Made by a program: the position numbers and the translations under genes. The notes beneath the pieces were generated by a model. That model was not told the origin of the DNA. It made no database searches and saw only the letters and a list, made by a program, of their open reading frames with translations. A stretch of 7,297 nt of DNA from Deltaproteobacteria bacterium (GTDB taxonomy: Bacteria; Bdellovibrionota_C; UBA2361; OMII01). The stretch covers positions 1-7,297 of the forward strand of contig JALRCK010000102.1 in NCBI GenBank assembly GCA_023262305.1, given 5' to 3'. Position 1 is the first letter of the stretch, and every line of letters starts with the position of its first letter. Shown piece after piece: positions 6,926-7,297 of this stretch.

Positions 6926-6985
6926 TTACCCGCGGGGCGGGAAATAAAAGAAGAGGCTAAAGGATGGTCGCCAGGTGCGTGACAT
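6926..6985 (-). CDS. Aromatic-rich leader peptide upstream of DAHP synthase
   Basis: A 19-codon ORF reading MSRTWRPSFSLFFYFPPRG, ending in TAA 64-65 nt before the DAHP synthase ATG. Six of 19 residues are aromatic (W5, F9, F12, F13, Y14, F15), with FFYF as a run, in front of the gene for the first step of aromatic amino-acid synthesis. ATG 6985 is preceded by AAGGTGGT, one mismatch from the ideal Shine-Dalgarno sequence, at suitable spacing. This is the pattern of attenuation leader peptides such as the Phe-rich pheA leader of enteric bacteria, in which charged-tRNA shortage stalls the ribosome. No sequence family is needed to recognise it; the evidence is position, codon content, ribosome binding site and complementarity to the downstream RBS. 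The Pro-Pro (16-17) after FFYF could also slow ribosomes. The alternative is a chance short frame. Confidence 0.6.
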   Translation of the reverse strand: MSRTWRPSFSLFFYFPPRG

Positions 6986-7014
6986 ACCCACCACCTTAAG
7001 GGCGTCGGGGTATG
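6983..7014 (-). promoter_or_regulatory. Hairpin covering the leader-peptide start codon
   Basis: CATACCC (7014-7008) and GGGTATG (6989-6983) form a perfect 7-bp stem on the minus strand. The leader ATG (6985-6983) is in the 3' arm. The palindrome CCTTAAGG, containing the leader's AAGG Shine-Dalgarno bases, lies in the loop. If transcribed it could limit translation of the leader; as DNA it could be an operator. Confidence 0.4.
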
Positions 7015-7021
7015 AAGTCAA
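6993..7021 (-). promoter_or_regulatory. Weak sigma70-like promoter candidate
   Basis: TTGACT (7021-7016) is a good -35 match. Seventeen nt later is TAAGGT (6998-6993), a poor -10 with only three consensus positions. Initiation here would place the 5' end almost at the leader ATG, making the leader mRNA nearly leaderless. A promoter further upstream is also possible. Confidence 0.25.
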
Positions 7022-7141
7022 CTGAAAAGGGGGCATTTCTGCACAAGCATCGCGACCGGATGCTCTTATCTGAATCTAGGTGGTTGTAGCGGGCCTCTCC
7101 AGCAGGACCGCCATCATCGAGGTTAATCCCCTTACCACCAG

Positions 7142-7246
7142 GGAGGGGCGGGCTATGACCGCCCGTAAGGATCTCGTCTCCTGATGAAGCCCATGTGATT
7201 TCACCGAGGTGGTTTCATCTTACGGGCGGTCGTAGCCCGCTCCCCC
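7142..7246. repeat. REPIN-like element: two inverted REP-like palindromes
   Basis: The 28-nt arm 7142-7169 pairs with 7219-7246: 25 Watson-Crick pairs, two G-T pairs (7147:7241 and 7156:7232) and one A-C mismatch (7144:7244). Each arm is itself a small palindrome, CGGGC...GCCCG (7149-7165 and 7223-7239). The ~49-nt spacer also has imperfect symmetry, GATGAA (7183-7188) against TTCATC (7214-7219). Two inverted REP palindromes about 100 nt end to end is the architecture of REPINs/BIMEs, non-autonomous repeats moved by RAYT (TnpA-REP) transposases. Both G-T pairs are stable only in a plus-strand transcript. It may also end transcription of whatever lies to the right. Only one copy is in this window, so repeat status is inferred. 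A degenerate resemblance to the right arm is seen at about 7080-7104. Confidence 0.6.
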
Positions 7247-7255
7247 AGCGTTGAC

Positions 7256-7297
7256 CTAATCCCGCTCAATCAACATCTGCTGTCGCTTGGGCTTAAT
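7256..7297 (-). CDS. Possible C-terminus of an upstream gene (partial)
   Basis: On the minus strand only one frame is open from the right edge. It reads IKPKRQQMLIERD and ends at TAG 7258-7256, 10 nt before the REP-like element. The basic, charged tail is protein-like, but 13 codons are too few to identify a family or exclude chance. Confidence 0.25.
   Translation of the reverse strand: MKPKRQQMLIERD

Larger units (their letters stand above)
6871..6957 (-). promoter_or_regulatory. Candidate attenuator: leader sequence pairs with the DAHP synthase RBS
   Basis: GCCTCTT (6957-6951), spanning codons 10-12 of the leader ORF, is the exact reverse complement of AAGAGGC (6877-6871), which contains the DAHP synthase Shine-Dalgarno sequence. 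When the two pair in the mRNA the ribosome binding site is masked. A ribosome stalled on the Phe-Phe-Tyr-Phe codons (12-15) would cover GCCTCTT and leave the site free. I see no GC-rich stem followed by a U run between the leader stop (6926) and ATG 6862, so classical transcription attenuation looks less likely than translational control. A CCCGC/GCGGG stem (6941-6929) at the end of the leader ORF could join alternative folds. The mechanism is inferred; the complementarity and codons are directly visible. Confidence 0.5.

Noticed and set aside
6923..6951. TAATAT as the -10 of a DAHP synthase promoter inside the leader
   Set aside because: The sequence 17 nt upstream (TCTTTT) is a poor -35, and the leader ORF explains the region better.
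7078..7121. Short minus-strand frame MMAVLLERPATTT as a second leader peptide
   Set aside because: No clear Shine-Dalgarno sequence, no run of a single regulatory amino acid and no paired downstream structure; probably chance.
7080..7140. tRNA-like 3' end (GGTTAATCCCCTTACCACCA)
   Set aside because: No T-loop consensus, no matching acceptor stem and no anticodon or D arms can be folded.
7225..7240. Possible ops/JUMPstart element (GGCGGTAG) near polysaccharide genes
   Set aside because: The sequence reads GGCGGTCGTAG, does not match the ops core, is far from the glycan genes and is part of the REP-like palindrome.

Overview
The window looks like chromosomal DNA of a Gram-negative bacterium that makes a complex surface polysaccharide. 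Composition is balanced to slightly GC-rich by eye, and no marker gene fixes the lineage. There is no phage, plasmid or CRISPR signal. The main functional blocks are a sugar-nucleotide/glycan locus (about 1-4812), an uncharacterised oxygenase-like gene (4993-5787), and a DAHP synthase gene with a long upstream control region (5816-7297).

Glycan locus. Reading leftwards on the minus strand there are four genes. They are a DegT/DnrJ/EryC1-type PLP aminotransferase (3329-2223), a family 2 glycosyltransferase broken by a frameshift (2206-1435), a left-handed beta-helix N-acetyltransferase (1427-954), and the N-terminal part of a GT-C membrane glycosyltransferase that runs off the left edge (791-1). 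The first three are packed within 7-16 nt of each other. A Gfo/Idh/MocA oxidoreductase (3649-4812) is transcribed divergently from a roughly 320-nt intergenic region that holds several hairpins. Oxidoreductase, aminotransferase and acetyltransferase are the three activities that oxidise, transaminate and N-acetylate C3 of a nucleotide sugar. The two glycosyltransferases would use or transfer such sugars. The exact sugar cannot be read from the sequence.

Middle. 4993-5787 encodes a 264-residue protein with an H-x-D ... H ... R pattern. It resembles an Fe(II)/2-oxoglutarate-oxygenase-like (DUF1826-like) fold. It converges on the DAHP synthase gene.

Right block. A class-I AroF/G/H-type DAHP synthase (6862-5816, minus strand) has all its metal and substrate ligands. 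Upstream is the most interesting item in the window: a 19-codon ORF (6985-6926) with a Shine-Dalgarno-like sequence, encoding MSRTWRPSFSLFFYFPPRG (four Phe, one Tyr, one Trp). Its aromatic codons overlap a 7-nt sequence that is perfectly complementary to the Shine-Dalgarno sequence of the DAHP synthase gene. This suggests an aromatic-amino-acid-responsive leader that may work by freeing the ribosome binding site when a ribosome stalls. Further upstream is a ~105-nt element made of two inverted copies of a REP-like palindrome (7142-7246). Beyond it, at the right edge, is the possible last dozen codons of another minus-strand gene.
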